NCBI GenBank assembly: GCA_945873015.1
Contig: CAMCBY010000003.1
Coordinates: forward strand, 1-33,877
Length of the DNA stretch: 33,877 nt
Direction: 5' to 3'
Source: Klebsiella pneumoniae
GTDB taxonomy: Bacteria > Pseudomonadota > Gammaproteobacteria > Ga0077536
Part shown: positions 1 through 9,914 of the stretch, piece after piece
Position numbering within the stretch: the first letter of the stretch is position 1
Layout: each line of letters starts with the position of its first letter
Notes under the pieces: generated by a model
What the model was told of the DNA's origin: nothing
What the model saw: the letters and a program-made list of their open reading frames with translations, nothing else
Database searches by the model: none
Translations under genes and position numbers: made by a program

Positions 1-92
1 GCGAGATGAATGGGCTCGATGCTCATGGTGGCTGCGACGTTATTATTCCAGCCTCGAACGGCCAGATCCAGGCAGTTCAAACCTGCCGCGCC

Positions 93-722
93 CTACTGCA
101 ATTCAGCCACATGCGACACATCGCCGAGACCTTGGCGGACCAATACAGGTGCCGGTCCGGTGAGGTCGATGATGGTGGTCGTCTCGATGCCGACCGCGCC
201 CGCGTCGAACACCGCATCGACGGCATGACCGAGTACCTCGACAATTTCCTCGGGGTCGGCAAATGGCAGACCGGCGTCGTCATCGATGACGGTCGAAGCG
301 AGCAACGGCGAGCTGTTTGCCAGCAACGCTTGAATGAACGGATGATCGACGATACGCAGACCTACCGTACGCCGCTTTTCGTCCTGCAGACGCCGCGGCG
401 TCTCGCGTGTGGCGGGCAGGATGTAGGTGTAGGGCCCGGGGCTGAGGGTCTTCATGAGGCGAAATGCATCGTTGCTGACCTTGGCGTAGGTCGCGACTTC
501 GGCCGCGTCGCGGCATAACAATGTCAGATGATGGTCGCGCGCCAGACGCCGAATCGCCCGCAGGCGGTCTTCCGGCGCCTTCTCACCCGCAGCGCAGAGC
601 AGCGAATAACAAGCATCGGTCGGTGCGATGACCACGCCGCCACCGGCAATGATGTCGGCGGCCTGGCTGATCAAACGCGCTTGAGGATGCGTGGGATGAA
701 CGCGGATATGCAGCGATTTCAT
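93..722 (-). CDS. yciO: YciO/YrdC/Sua5-family protein (L-threonylcarbamoyladenylate synthase-like)
   Basis: 209 aa ORF; SQAADIIAGGGVVIAPTDACYSLLC and KTLSPGPYTYILPAT are typical of the YciO branch of the YrdC/Sua5 fold. Confidence 0.88.
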   Translation of the reverse strand: MKSLHIRVHPTHPQARLISQAADIIAGGGVVIAPTDACYSLLCAAGEKAPEDRLRAIRRLARDHHLTLLCRDAAEVATYAKVSNDAFRLMKTLSPGPYTYILPATRETPRRLQDEKRRTVGLRIVDHPFIQALLANSSPLLASTVIDDDAGLPFADPEEIVEVLGHAVDAVFDAGAVGIETTTIIDLTGPAPVLVRQGLGDVSHVAELQ

Positions 723-920
723 GGGTGTTCGGTGAGTTGAGTGCGCGGCGTGGGCCGGCGACGCGCGAGCGCTGCGAGACCGGCACTATTGCGCTTGGAC
801 TTCTGGTCTTGTGCACGTCGATGAGGCACACTGAGCCGGCACCACGAGCAGTGCGAGTCTAACAGCCATCGAACCCGAAGCCACTATGTTTCCTGCGCGG
901 CATTGCCGTGGAGATGTGCC

Positions 921-1202
921 GTGACGGACGCGCCAGCCACGCGTGTCGCGCGCATTCGTGCCGCCCTTGAGGCGGCGCTCGCTCCAAGCGAACTCGCAGT
1001 CATCGATGACAGCCAGGCCCATGCCGGCCATGCCGGCGCACTGACGGGCAAAGGCCATTTCCGCGTGACCATCGTCGCGCCCTGCTTTGCCGGTATCGCG
1101 CCCTTGAAGCGGCATCGCATGGTCTATGCAGCCGTCGATGCCTTGATGAGCAGCGACATTCATGCCCTCAGCATCGACGCCCGCGCCCCCGATCAAGCCT
1201 GA
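921..1202 (+). CDS. BolA family protein
   Basis: VTDAPATRVARIRAALEAAL...HAGHAGALTGKGHFRVTIVAPCFAGIAPLKRHRMVYAAVDALM...IHALSIDARAP matches the BolA fold signature; GTG start at 921 is likelier than the ATG at 903. Confidence 0.85.
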   Translation: MTDAPATRVARIRAALEAALAPSELAVIDDSQAHAGHAGALTGKGHFRVTIVAPCFAGIAPLKRHRMVYAAVDALMSSDIHALSIDARAPDQA

Positions 1203-2001
1203 CCCGCGTGCCCTGCGTGAGGTCTGGCGTGGCCGCGACGGCGCGTCGCGCCTGCTGCGCGGCGACCATCTTGATTTACTCACCAGCCTGCCGGCCGAAT
1301 CGGTCGACTGCATCTGGACCGACCCACCCTACTTTCTGTCGAACGGTGGCACCACCTGCCACGCCGGTAAACGGGTGGCCGTGCACAAGGGCGCGTGGGA
1401 TCAGAGTCAGGGTGTAGCGGCGGACCATGCCTTCAATCGCGCCTGGCTCGCCGAATGCCGGCGGGTCTTGAAGCCGAGCGGCACCATCTGGGTCAGTGGC
1501 ACCCATCACGTCTATCTGTCGGTGGGTATGGCCTTGATGGAGCTCGGCTACCGCCTGCTCAACGATATCGTGTGGGAAAAGCCCAATCCGCCGCCCAATC
1601 TCGGTTGTCGCTGTTTCACCCACGCGACCGAGATGATCCTGTGGGCGAGCAAGGCGGCCAAGGGTTCGAATGACCGTTACACCTTCAACTACGCGGACAT
1701 GAAAAGCGCAAACGACGGCCGCCAGATGAAAAACGTGTGGCGCTTCACCGCCCCCGGTAGTGGTGAAAAGAGTCACGGCAAACATCCGACGCAAAAACCG
1801 CTGGCCTTGGTCGAACGCTGCCTGTTGGCCAGCACGCTGCCGGGTGATGTGGTGCTCGATCCGTTTGCCGGCTCGGCCTCCACCGGCGTCGCCGCCCTCG
1901 CGCACGGCCGTCAATTCATCGGCGCCGAGATCGACGCCGATTATTGCAAGCTCGCCAGCAAACGGCTGAAGGCCGCCGAACTCGCTTGGTCACACGAATA
2001 G
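1162..2001 (+). CDS. Site-specific DNA-methyltransferase, beta-class N6-adenine/N4-cytosine type (HinfI/DpnA-like)
   Basis: Motif IV TDPPYFLSNGG near the N-terminus; motif I DPFAGSASTGVAALAHGRQFIGAEID near the C-terminus; HPTQKPLALVER; order IV-then-I is that of beta-class MTases. Confidence 0.9.
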   Translation: MPSASTPAPPIKPDPRALREVWRGRDGASRLLRGDHLDLLTSLPAESVDCIWTDPPYFLSNGGTTCHAGKRVAVHKGAWDQSQGVAADHAFNRAWLAECRRVLKPSGTIWVSGTHHVYLSVGMALMELGYRLLNDIVWEKPNPPPNLGCRCFTHATEMILWASKAAKGSNDRYTFNYADMKSANDGRQMKNVWRFTAPGSGEKSHGKHPTQKPLALVERCLLASTLPGDVVLDPFAGSASTGVAALAHGRQFIGAEIDADYCKLASKRLKAAELAWSHE

Positions 2002-2005
2002 AACA

Positions 2006-3136
2006 ATGAATCCGACCCTCGAATTGACCCGCGCGCTGATTGCCTGCCCGTCGGTCACCCCGGCTGACGCTGGTTGCCTGGACATCATCGAAGCCCGCTT
2101 GCGGCCGCTCGGGTTCGACTGCCTGCGTCTGCCCGCGAATGGCGTCGATAATTTATGGGCAGTGCGCGGTGCCGATGGCCCGTGTTTGGCCTTTGCCGGC
2201 CACACCGATGTGGTCCCGCCCGGTCCGCTCGACGCATGGACCCGCCCGCCGTTTGAACCGCAGGTGGTCGATGGCAAGTTGTGGGGCCGCGGCGCGGCTG
2301 ACATGAAGGGCAGTCTGGCGGCGATGGTGGTGGCGGTCGAACGTTTCGTTGCCGAACATCCCGACCACGCGGGACGCATCGCGGTCATGTTCACTTCGGA
2401 TGAAGAAGGGCCGGCCACCGATGGCACTCTGCGCATTGTCCAGTACCTGCGCGAGCAGGCCATCAAGGTCGACTGGTGTATCGTCGGTGAGCCGAGCAGC
2501 CATCTGCGCCTCGGCGACACGGTGCGGGTCGGCCGTCGCGGCTCGCTCAACGGGCGCCTGCAGGTGCGGGGCGTGCAAGGCCATGTGGCCTATCCCGAAC
2601 GCGCGGACAACCCGGTGCATCGCGCACTCGCCGCGCTGGGTGAACTCGCAGCGCGGCGCTGGGACGAAGGCAATGCCTTCTACCCGCCGACCTCGTTTCA
2701 GATCTCCAATATCAATGCCGGCACCGGTGCCGAGAATGTCATTCCCGGCAGCCTTGAGGTGTGGTTCAACTTCCGCTACTGCACCGAACAGACCGAAAAC
2801 GGCTTACGTGCGGCGGTGCACGAGACCCTTGACCGCCATGGCTTGGGCTATGAACTCGCCTGGCATTTGTCCGGCGCGCCATTCCTGACCGCCGGCGGGC
2901 GTCTGGTTGAAGTCGTACAACAAGTTTTAAAAACCCGGCTCGACGTTGTGCCGGAACTGTCTACCGGCGGCGGCACGTCGGACGGGCGCTTCATCGCCCC
3001 ACTCGGCGTAGAAGTGGTGGAACTCGGCCCGAACAACGCCAGTATTCACAAGATTGACGAATGGGTAGAGGTCGCGGAGCTGGATGCCCTCGCGCAGGTT
3101 TACCAGGGCATTCTGGCCGGTCTGCTGACGACCTGA
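2006..3136 (+). CDS. dapE: Succinyl-diaminopimelate desuccinylase
   Basis: 376 aa M20 peptidase family; FAGHTDVVPPG, WGRGAADMKGSLAAMV, FTSDEEGPATDGT, ELGPNNASIHKIDE. Confidence 0.96.
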   Translation: MNPTLELTRALIACPSVTPADAGCLDIIEARLRPLGFDCLRLPANGVDNLWAVRGADGPCLAFAGHTDVVPPGPLDAWTRPPFEPQVVDGKLWGRGAADMKGSLAAMVVAVERFVAEHPDHAGRIAVMFTSDEEGPATDGTLRIVQYLREQAIKVDWCIVGEPSSHLRLGDTVRVGRRGSLNGRLQVRGVQGHVAYPERADNPVHRALAALGELAARRWDEGNAFYPPTSFQISNINAGTGAENVIPGSLEVWFNFRYCTEQTENGLRAAVHETLDRHGLGYELAWHLSGAPFLTAGGRLVEVVQQVLKTRLDVVPELSTGGGTSDGRFIAPLGVEVVELGPNNASIHKIDEWVEVAELDALAQVYQGILAGLLTT

Positions 3137-3170
3137 GGGGTACCACACAAAAAGCGCGCACCAGACGCGA

Positions 3171-3195
3171 CAACGCCGGCACGAGGCCGGCGTTG
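3171..3195. terminator. Candidate terminator hairpin between convergent dapE and aceA
   Basis: Perfect 10-bp stem CAACGCCGGC/GCCGGCGTTG, 5-nt loop ACGAG; no adjacent U-tract, so intrinsic termination is uncertain. Confidence 0.45.
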
Positions 3196-3218
3196 TGCTA
3201 TCTCAAAGGGCGATTCGA

Positions 3219-4517
3219 TCAGCCGTGCGCGGACTTGTCGAACTGCTCTTCTTCGGTCGAACCGGTCAGCGCGGTGACCGAGGACTTGCCGCCCTGGATC
3301 ACGGTGGTGACGTCGTCGAAGTAACCCGCACCCACTTCCTGCTGGTGGCTGGCGAAGGTGTAACCGCGCTTGGAAGCGGCAAATTCCTTTTCCTGCACCA
3401 TTTCCACGTAAGCGGTCATGCCCTGCTTCACGTAGTTCTCGGCCAAGTCGAACATGTTGTACCACATGTTGTGGATACCGGCCAAAGTGATGAACTGGTA
3501 CTTGTAACCCATCGCACCCAGCTCGCGCTGGAACTTGGCAATGGAGGCATCATCGAGGTTCTTCTTCCAGTTGAACGACGGTGAGCAGTTGTAGGCCAGC
3601 AACTGGTCAGGGAACTGCTTCTTGATCGCTTCAGCGAAGCGCTTGGCCTCGTCCATGTCCGGCACCGCAGTTTCACACCACAGGAGATCCGCGTAGGGCG
3701 CATAGGCCAGACCGCGCGAGATAGCCTGGTCGATACCAGCGCGAGTCACGTAAAAACCTTCCGCGGTACGCTCACCGGTGATGAACGCATGGTCGTTCTC
3801 GTCGATGTCGGTGGTCAGCAGGTTGGCGGCATTGGCGTCGGTACGAGCCAGCACCACGGTCGGCACACCCTGCACGTCAGCCGCGAGACGCGCGGCGACC
3901 AGTTTCTGCACAGCTTCCTGAGTCGGCACCAGCACTTTGCCACCCATGTGGCCGCACTTCTTGACGGACGCGAGCTGGTCCTCGAAATGCACACCGGCTG
4001 CGCCTGCTTCGATCATGTTCTTCATGAGTTCGAAGGCGTTCAGCACGCCACCGAAGCCTGCTTCGGCGTCGGCCACGATTGGAATGAAGTAGTCGGTCTT
4101 GCCACCGCCCTTCTGCCACTGGATTTCGTCAGCACGCTTGAAAGCATTGTTGATGCGGCGAACCATGGTCGGCACGGAGTCAACGGCGTACAGCGACTGG
4201 TCGGGGTACATGGTTTCGGAGGTGTTGCCATCGGCTGCGACCTGCCAGCCAGACAGGTAGATGGCCTTGATACCGGCCTTGACCTGCTGGACAGCCTGGC
4301 CGCCGGTCAGGGCGCCGAGGCAGGGCACGAAGTCTTCGGTGTTGACCAGATCCCACAGCTTCTCGGCACCGCGACGGGCCAGGGTGTGCTCGATCTGAAC
4401 GCTGCCACGCAGGCGTACCACGTCTTCCGCTGAGTAGGGGCGGGTGATGCCCTTCCAACGCGGGTTGGTGGCCCAATCCTGCTTGAGCTGCTTCGCTTGA
4501 TCCTCGAATGACGACAT
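3219..4517 (-). CDS. aceA: Isocitrate lyase
   Basis: 432 aa; [18 protein letters not shown]-type motif, [46 protein letters not shown]. Confidence 0.97.
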   Translation of the reverse strand: MSSFEDQAKQLKQDWATNPRWKGITRPYSAEDVVRLRGSVQIEHTLARRGAEKLWDLVNTEDFVPCLGALTGGQAVQQVKAGIKAIYLSGWQVAADGNTSETMYPDQSLYAVDSVPTMVRRINNAFKRADEIQWQKGGGKTDYFIPIVADAEAGFGGVLNAFELMKNMIEAGAAGVHFEDQLASVKKCGHMGGKVLVPTQEAVQKLVAARLAADVQGVPTVVLARTDANAANLLTTDIDENDHAFITGERTAEGFYVTRAGIDQAISRGLAYAPYADLLWCETAVPDMDEAKRFAEAIKKQFPDQLLAYNCSPSFNWKKNLDDASIAKFQRELGAMGYKYQFITLAGIHNMWYNMFDLAENYVKQGMTAYVEMVQEKEFAASKRGYTFASHQQEVGAGYFDDVTTVIQGGKSSVTALTGSTEEEQFDKSAHG

Positions 4518-5070
4518 GCTCGTGTACTCCTGCCAATGTCTCTAGATAGATAAGAATCGTGAGCCTCACACGTCACGCTGGGACGAAGCTCGGTGTCCGG
4601 TCGGCGCGCCGCTCAGCAGTAGTCGCAAGGGGGGCTGGCGCCTGAGGGCGCGGATGGTAATCCCCCCCGCCTGTACCGGCAAGGAATTGCGCTGGAAAAC
4701 GTCGACTTCTGCGCGCCGCGACGTGGGCGGTCGCGATGATCTGAATCTCAGGCCGCTGCCGGCCTGAAGCTGACGCGGCGCATGGCGCCGCGCAGAGCGG
4801 TCCGCAAAGTACGTTGCACTGCACCAAGTGTCAATCGGCCCCGATCAAAATTGACAATCAGCCGCACTCTCGGCCAAGGTGGCGAGGTCGCACGGGTACC
4901 CCGCGCCCCGCCGCGCTCGCCTCGCGCCGCGAGCCATCAACCGCACAAAACTGCGGTTATTCAGTACCTCTGCCCGGGCCGTGGCCATTTACGCGGGTCA
5001 CCCGGAACGTATAAATTCACCACAGGTCCGACACGCCAGTGGCGGGCCTGCCAGTGTATGACGATGAGCC

Positions 5071-5394
5071 ATGTCCAATCAGCCCGCACACCACCGTGAA
5101 TCCGGCGTCGCGCTTCAGGAAGCGCAGCCTAAACTCAAAAAACCACCGCTCTACCGGGTGGTGATGTTGAATGACGACTACACGCCCATGGAATTCGTGG
5201 TGCATGTATTGGAGAAATTCTTCCAGTTGAACCGACCGACCGCGACACGGGTCATGTTGGAAGTGCATACACAAGGGAAAGGTGTGTGCGGTATATTCAC
5301 CCACGAGATAGCCGAAACCAAGGTGGCGCAAGTCAATACCTACGCGCGCGATAACGAGCATCCGTTATTGTGTACGCTCGAACTCGACTCGTGA
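5071..5394 (+). CDS. clpS: ATP-dependent Clp protease adaptor ClpS
   Basis: [27 protein letters not shown]...[21 protein letters not shown]; immediately upstream of clpA. Confidence 0.97.
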   Translation: MSNQPAHHRESGVALQEAQPKLKKPPLYRVVMLNDDYTPMEFVVHVLEKFFQLNRPTATRVMLEVHTQGKGVCGIFTHEIAETKVAQVNTYARDNEHPLLCTLELDS

Positions 5395-5416
5395 CCTGCC
5401 AATAGAGGACGCCGCC

Positions 5417-7681
5417 GTGCTTAGCAAAGAACTCGAAGTCACGCTCAACATGGCCTTCAAGGAGGCCCGCGAGCAGCGCCACGAATTCATGACCGTCGAG
5501 CATCTGCTGCTGGCACTGCTGGACAACCCGACCGCAGCCAAGGTCCTGCGCGCCTGCGGCGGGGATCTGAATGCCCTGCGCCGGCAACTGCTCGAATTCA
5601 TTCGTGAGTCCTCGCCGCTGTTGCCGGAAGACGAAGACCGCGATACCCAACCGACCTTGGGTTTCCAGCGCGTTCTGCAGCGCGCAGTGTTTCATGTGCA
5701 GTCCTCGGGCAAGAAGGAAGTGAACGGCGCCAATGTGCTGGTCGCGATCTTCGGCGAGCGTGAATCGCACGCCGTGTATCTGCTCAATCAGCAGAACATC
5801 GCGCGCCTTGATGTGGTGAACTGCATTTCCCACGGCATCTCCAAGGTCAACGAAGAAGAGAACAACGAAGAGGTCAATCAGCCGCCGGAGGAAGAAACCG
5901 AGCAGGGCGAAACGACCAATAACGCGCTGACGGCCTATTGCACCAACCTCAACGAGCAGGCGGTGGCCGGCAAGATAGACCCGCTCATCGGGCGTCAGGA
6001 AGAAGTCGAACGTACCATCCAGATCCTGTGCCGCCGCCGTAAGAACAATCCCTTGTTCGTCGGTGAAGCCGGCGTCGGCAAGACCGCCATTGCAGAAGGT
6101 CTGGCCAAGATGATCGTCGATGGCGAAGTGCCGGAAGTGATCGCGAACTCGACCATCTATTCGCTTGACTTAGGCGCTCTGCTGGCCGGCACCAAATACC
6201 GCGGCGACTTCGAAAAACGTTTGAAGAACGTACTGGCGCAACTCAAACGCGAGGAAGGCGCGGTGCTGTTCATCGACGAAATCCACACCATCATCGGTGC
6301 GGGTGCTGCTTCCGGCGGCGTGATGGACGCTTCCAATCTCATCAAGCCCATGCTCGCCTCGGGCGATCTGAAATGTATTGGCTCGACCACCTATCAGGAA
6401 TACCGCGGCATCTTCGAAAAAGATCGCGCACTCGCGCGCCGCTTCCAGAAGATAGACGTCGGTGAGCCCAGCGAAGACGAGGCGGTGAAGATTCTGCAGG
6501 GCCTGAAGTCGCGCTTTGAGGACCACCACGACGTGCGCTACACCAACCAGGCGCTGCGCTCGGCGGTGGAGTTGACCCATCGTTATATCAACGACCGTCA
6601 TCTGCCCGACAAAGCCATCGATATCATCGACGAAGCGGGTGCTCGCCAGCGCCTGTTACCGGCCTCCAAACGTCGCAAGACCATTGGTGTGAGCGACATC
6701 GAGGAAATCGTCGCGAAGATCGCGCGCATTCCCCCGAAAGCCGTGTCGACTTCGGATCGCGGTGTACTGAAGAATCTCGAACGGGATCTCAAGATGGTGG
6801 TGTTCGGTCAGAACGCCGCGATCGAAGGCCTGGCAGCGGCCATCAAGATGTCGCGGTCGGGGCTCGGCCACACCGAGAAACCCATCGGTTCGTTCCTGTT
6901 CGCGGGCCCGACCGGCGTCGGCAAAACCGAAGTCACGCGCCAACTCGCGCGCATCATGGGCATCGAACTGATTCGCTTCGACATGTCCGAATATATGGAA
7001 CGGCACACGGTATCGCGCCTGATCGGCGCGCCGCCCGGCTACATCGGCTTTGATACCGGCGGCCTGTTGACCGAAGCCGTGAACAAGCAACCCCATGCGG
7101 TGTTGCTGTTGGACGAAATGGAAAAGGCCCACCCCGATGTGTTCAACATCATGCTGCAGGTCATGGACCACGGCACCCTGACTGACACCAACGGGCGCAA
7201 GGCGGATTTCCGCAATGTCATCATCGTCATGACCACCAACGCCGGTGCCGAGCGCATGAGCCGTGCGTCCGTCGGGTTTACCCGCCAGGACCACAGCGCC
7301 GATGCAATGGGTGAGATCAAACGCATGTTCAGCCCGGAATTCCGCAACCGGCTCGACGCCATCATCGAATTCAGTGCCTTGGCTGCTGACACTATCGGGC
7401 ATGTGGTGGACAAATTCCTGGTCGAGCTCGAAACCCAGCTCGATGCCAAGAAGGTCACGATGGAAGTCGACGCCTCCGCGCGCCTGTGGCTGGCTGAGCA
7501 TGGTTACGATCCGATCATGGGAGCGCGCCCGATGGCGCGTCTCATCCAGGACAAGATCAAGAAGTCGCTGGCCGAGGACATCCTGTTCGGGCGCCTCGCC
7601 AATGGAGGCCATGTGATCATCACCATCAAGGACGACGACATTGCAGTCGAGTTCGAACAAGAGACCGAACAGGCAACCTGA
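5417..7681 (+). CDS. clpA: ATP-dependent Clp protease ATP-binding subunit ClpA
   Basis: 754 aa; N-terminal Clp repeat domain, two AAA+ modules ([31 protein letters not shown]). Confidence 0.98.
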   Translation: MLSKELEVTLNMAFKEAREQRHEFMTVEHLLLALLDNPTAAKVLRACGGDLNALRRQLLEFIRESSPLLPEDEDRDTQPTLGFQRVLQRAVFHVQSSGKKEVNGANVLVAIFGERESHAVYLLNQQNIARLDVVNCISHGISKVNEEENNEEVNQPPEEETEQGETTNNALTAYCTNLNEQAVAGKIDPLIGRQEEVERTIQILCRRRKNNPLFVGEAGVGKTAIAEGLAKMIVDGEVPEVIANSTIYSLDLGALLAGTKYRGDFEKRLKNVLAQLKREEGAVLFIDEIHTIIGAGAASGGVMDASNLIKPMLASGDLKCIGSTTYQEYRGIFEKDRALARRFQKIDVGEPSEDEAVKILQGLKSRFEDHHDVRYTNQALRSAVELTHRYINDRHLPDKAIDIIDEAGARQRLLPASKRRKTIGVSDIEEIVAKIARIPPKAVSTSDRGVLKNLERDLKMVVFGQNAAIEGLAAAIKMSRSGLGHTEKPIGSFLFAGPTGVGKTEVTRQLARIMGIELIRFDMSEYMERHTVSRLIGAPPGYIGFDTGGLLTEAVNKQPHAVLLLDEMEKAHPDVFNIMLQVMDHGTLTDTNGRKADFRNVIIVMTTNAGAERMSRASVGFTRQDHSADAMGEIKRMFSPEFRNRLDAIIEFSALAADTIGHVVDKFLVELETQLDAKKVTMEVDASARLWLAEHGYDPIMGARPMARLIQDKIKKSLAEDILFGRLANGGHVIITIKDDDIAVEFEQETEQAT

Positions 7682-7705
7682 AAAATCCCATCATTGTTGA
7701 ACGGA

Positions 7706-7733
7706 CGGCGGCCCTCGGCCGCCGTTTTTTTTT
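7706..7733 (+). terminator. Rho-independent terminator of clpSA
   Basis: CGGCGGCC-CTC-GGCCGCCG stem-loop followed by a run of nine T. Confidence 0.9.
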
Positions 7734-7755
7734 CCACCCTGGCGCAGCCACGGAG

Positions 7756-8280
7756 ATGATCATGGTGCAGAACGTCAAGCAGGTCGGCCCGCATACCTTT
7801 CGCGAAACTTTTGGCCGCTACTACGAGGATTTCGAGGTCGGACACATCTACCAGCACCGTCCCGGGCGCACCATAAGTGAAGTGGATAACACCTGGTTCA
7901 CCTTGTTGACCATGAATACCCACCCCCTGCACTTCGATGCCGAATACGCAAAAGCCTCGGAGTTCGGCAAGATTCTCGTCAACAGTGCGTTCACCGTATC
8001 GCTGGTGGTGGGTATGAGCGTCAGCGATGTCAGTCAGAAGGCAATCGCCAATCTCGGCTGGAAGGAAATCAAATTGCCGGCGCCGGTGTTTGTCGGCGAC
8101 ACCCTGTATGGGGAGTCGGAAGTATTGGCGAAGCGTGAATCAAACTCACGCCCAAACGCGGGCATTGTGACGGTGCGCACCTGGGGCAAGAAAAGCGACG
8201 GCACCATCGTGTGCGAGTTCGATCGCAACATGCTGATCCCGAAACGCGGACATGGGGTGGAAGATAAGGTCGAATACTGA
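7756..8280 (+). CDS. MaoC family dehydratase
   Basis: YYEDFEVGHIYQHRPGRTISEVDNTWFTLLTMNTHPLHFDAEYA, GWKEIKLPAPVFVGDTLYGESEVL: hot-dog MaoC fold. Confidence 0.9.
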   Translation: MIMVQNVKQVGPHTFRETFGRYYEDFEVGHIYQHRPGRTISEVDNTWFTLLTMNTHPLHFDAEYAKASEFGKILVNSAFTVSLVVGMSVSDVSQKAIANLGWKEIKLPAPVFVGDTLYGESEVLAKRESNSRPNAGIVTVRTWGKKSDGTIVCEFDRNMLIPKRGHGVEDKVEY

Positions 8281-8305
8281 GCGCGGCCAGCAATGCAATT
8301 TGGCA

Positions 8306-8393
8306 TTGTGGGTCAGACTTCAGTCTGACATTCAAATTCTCAATCGAGCCCTGAGCGTGCGCATCAAATGTCAGACTGAAGTCTGACCCACAA
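8306..8393. repeat. REP/BIME-like element: two inverted copies of GTGGGTCAGACTTCAGTCTGACATT
   Basis: 27-nt perfect inverted repeat (8306-8332 and 8367-8393), spacer 34 nt; each arm is GTGG followed by the near-palindrome GTCAGACT-TC-AGTCTGAC; located between convergent genes. Confidence 0.75.
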
Positions 8394-8407
8394 AACGGCG
8401 GGCGCTG

Positions 8408-9739
8408 TTACGACAGCGGCTTGATCAATACCGCCGAATTCCTCTGGAAGTTATACAGCTGGCGCTTGCCCATCGGCAGGCTGTCGATGGCGCCGGCGCG
8501 GAAACCGCGCTCGTTGAACCACTGGGTGGCCTGGGTGGTCAGCACGAATACCGAGCGCAGCCCGGCATGGCGCGCACGGCGCTCGAGGGCCTCGAGCAGC
8601 ATGTCGCCGAATTGCCCGCCGCGATAATCGGGGTGAACGGCGATGCAGGCGATTTCCGCCATGCCCTGGTCGACATAGGGATACAGCGCGCCGCAGGCGA
8701 CCACCGTGTTCTCTCGCACCATCACCACAAAATGATCGATTTCGTTTTCGAGCTTTTCCCGAGAACGTTTGACCAGCAGGCCCTGGTCTTCAAGGGGCTG
8801 CACCAGTTCAAGAATGCCGCCGACGTCCTCCACCCTGCCCTCGCGCAGCTGATCGAAAGGCGCGCTGCTTAGCATCGTACCTATGCCATCGCGGGTGAAA
8901 AGCTCGCGCAGCACCGCGCCGTCGACCAGGCGGCTGAGTATGTGCACCCGCTCGACGCCAAGTTCACAGGCGGCGATGCCGGTCTCAAGCGGTTCAAAGT
9001 CGAACAGTTCGGCCCATTGGGTTTCGCGCATCTGCTGCGCTTCATGCACCGTCAATTGCCGCACGAGTTCGCCATTCGTGTTGGTAATGCCGTCGCGGTC
9101 CGTGAGCAGAATGAGCTTGGCGGCGCCAATGTCGGCGGCGACAGTGGCGGCCAAGTCCTTGGCTTTCAGATTAAACAGCTCGCCGGTGGGCGAATAACCA
9201 AGCGGTGCAAGCAGCACGATTTCACCCTCCTCGAGACGCGCGGCGATGGCCTTGTGATCAACGCTGCGCACAAGCCCGGTAAACAGCAGATCGACCCCAT
9301 CGATAATGCCGGCCGGACGTGCCAGCACGAAATTGCCACTCGCGATGCGGCAACTGGCGGCCGACAAGGGGCCACCGCGACTGCCGAAGGAAAACGCCGC
9401 TTCGATATCAAGGCGCATGGCGCCGACCACTTCGCGTACTTCATGCATGGTCTGAGCGTCGCTGACCCGCAGCGCACCCACCACGCGCGGTGTGATGCCA
9501 CGATCGGCGAGGCGCTGCTCGATCTGTGGACGCGCGCCAAACACCACCACCAGCCGAATGCCGACCGCCGCCAGCATCAGCAGATCGCGAATGAGATTGG
9601 TGAAGCCGGCATCGGCCACCGCTTCGCCGCCAAAATAGACCACGAAGGTCTGGGCGCGATGCTTGTGAAAATAGGGTGACACCTGGCGCAGCCAGGCTAC
9701 TACGGCCTCCCCTTCCAAGGGCGAGTTCTGTTCGGTCAT
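8408..9739 (-). CDS. argA: Amino-acid N-acetyltransferase (N-acetylglutamate synthase)
   Basis: 443 aa; AAK-like domain (FVVYFGGEAVADAGFTNLIRDLLMLAAVGIRLVVVFGARPQIEQRL) fused to GNAT domain (AEIACIAVHPDYRGGQFGDMLLEALERRAR). Confidence 0.95.
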   Translation of the reverse strand: MTEQNSPLEGEAVVAWLRQVSPYFHKHRAQTFVVYFGGEAVADAGFTNLIRDLLMLAAVGIRLVVVFGARPQIEQRLADRGITPRVVGALRVSDAQTMHEVREVVGAMRLDIEAAFSFGSRGGPLSAASCRIASGNFVLARPAGIIDGVDLLFTGLVRSVDHKAIAARLEEGEIVLLAPLGYSPTGELFNLKAKDLAATVAADIGAAKLILLTDRDGITNTNGELVRQLTVHEAQQMRETQWAELFDFEPLETGIAACELGVERVHILSRLVDGAVLRELFTRDGIGTMLSSAPFDQLREGRVEDVGGILELVQPLEDQGLLVKRSREKLENEIDHFVVMVRENTVVACGALYPYVDQGMAEIACIAVHPDYRGGQFGDMLLEALERRARHAGLRSVFVLTTQATQWFNERGFRAGAIDSLPMGKRQLYNFQRNSAVLIKPLS

Positions 9740-9914
9740 CGCGACGTCATCCTCGCGCAGGGCGCGAAATATAATGGCGGCATTCTAGCGAGTTTGCCGC
9801 TACCTGCTTCAAGCCAGGTGCAACTCACCTTGGGTGCCCGCGGCGGGAGCGCTATCATGCGCGCTGGCCAACGGCCAGCCACCACCAACAGCCGACAGCA
9901 CGCCGGAGAACACC

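Noticed and set aside
6656-7660. 334-aa minus-strand ORF opposite clpA
   Set aside because: Shadow ORF of the conserved AAA+ coding region.
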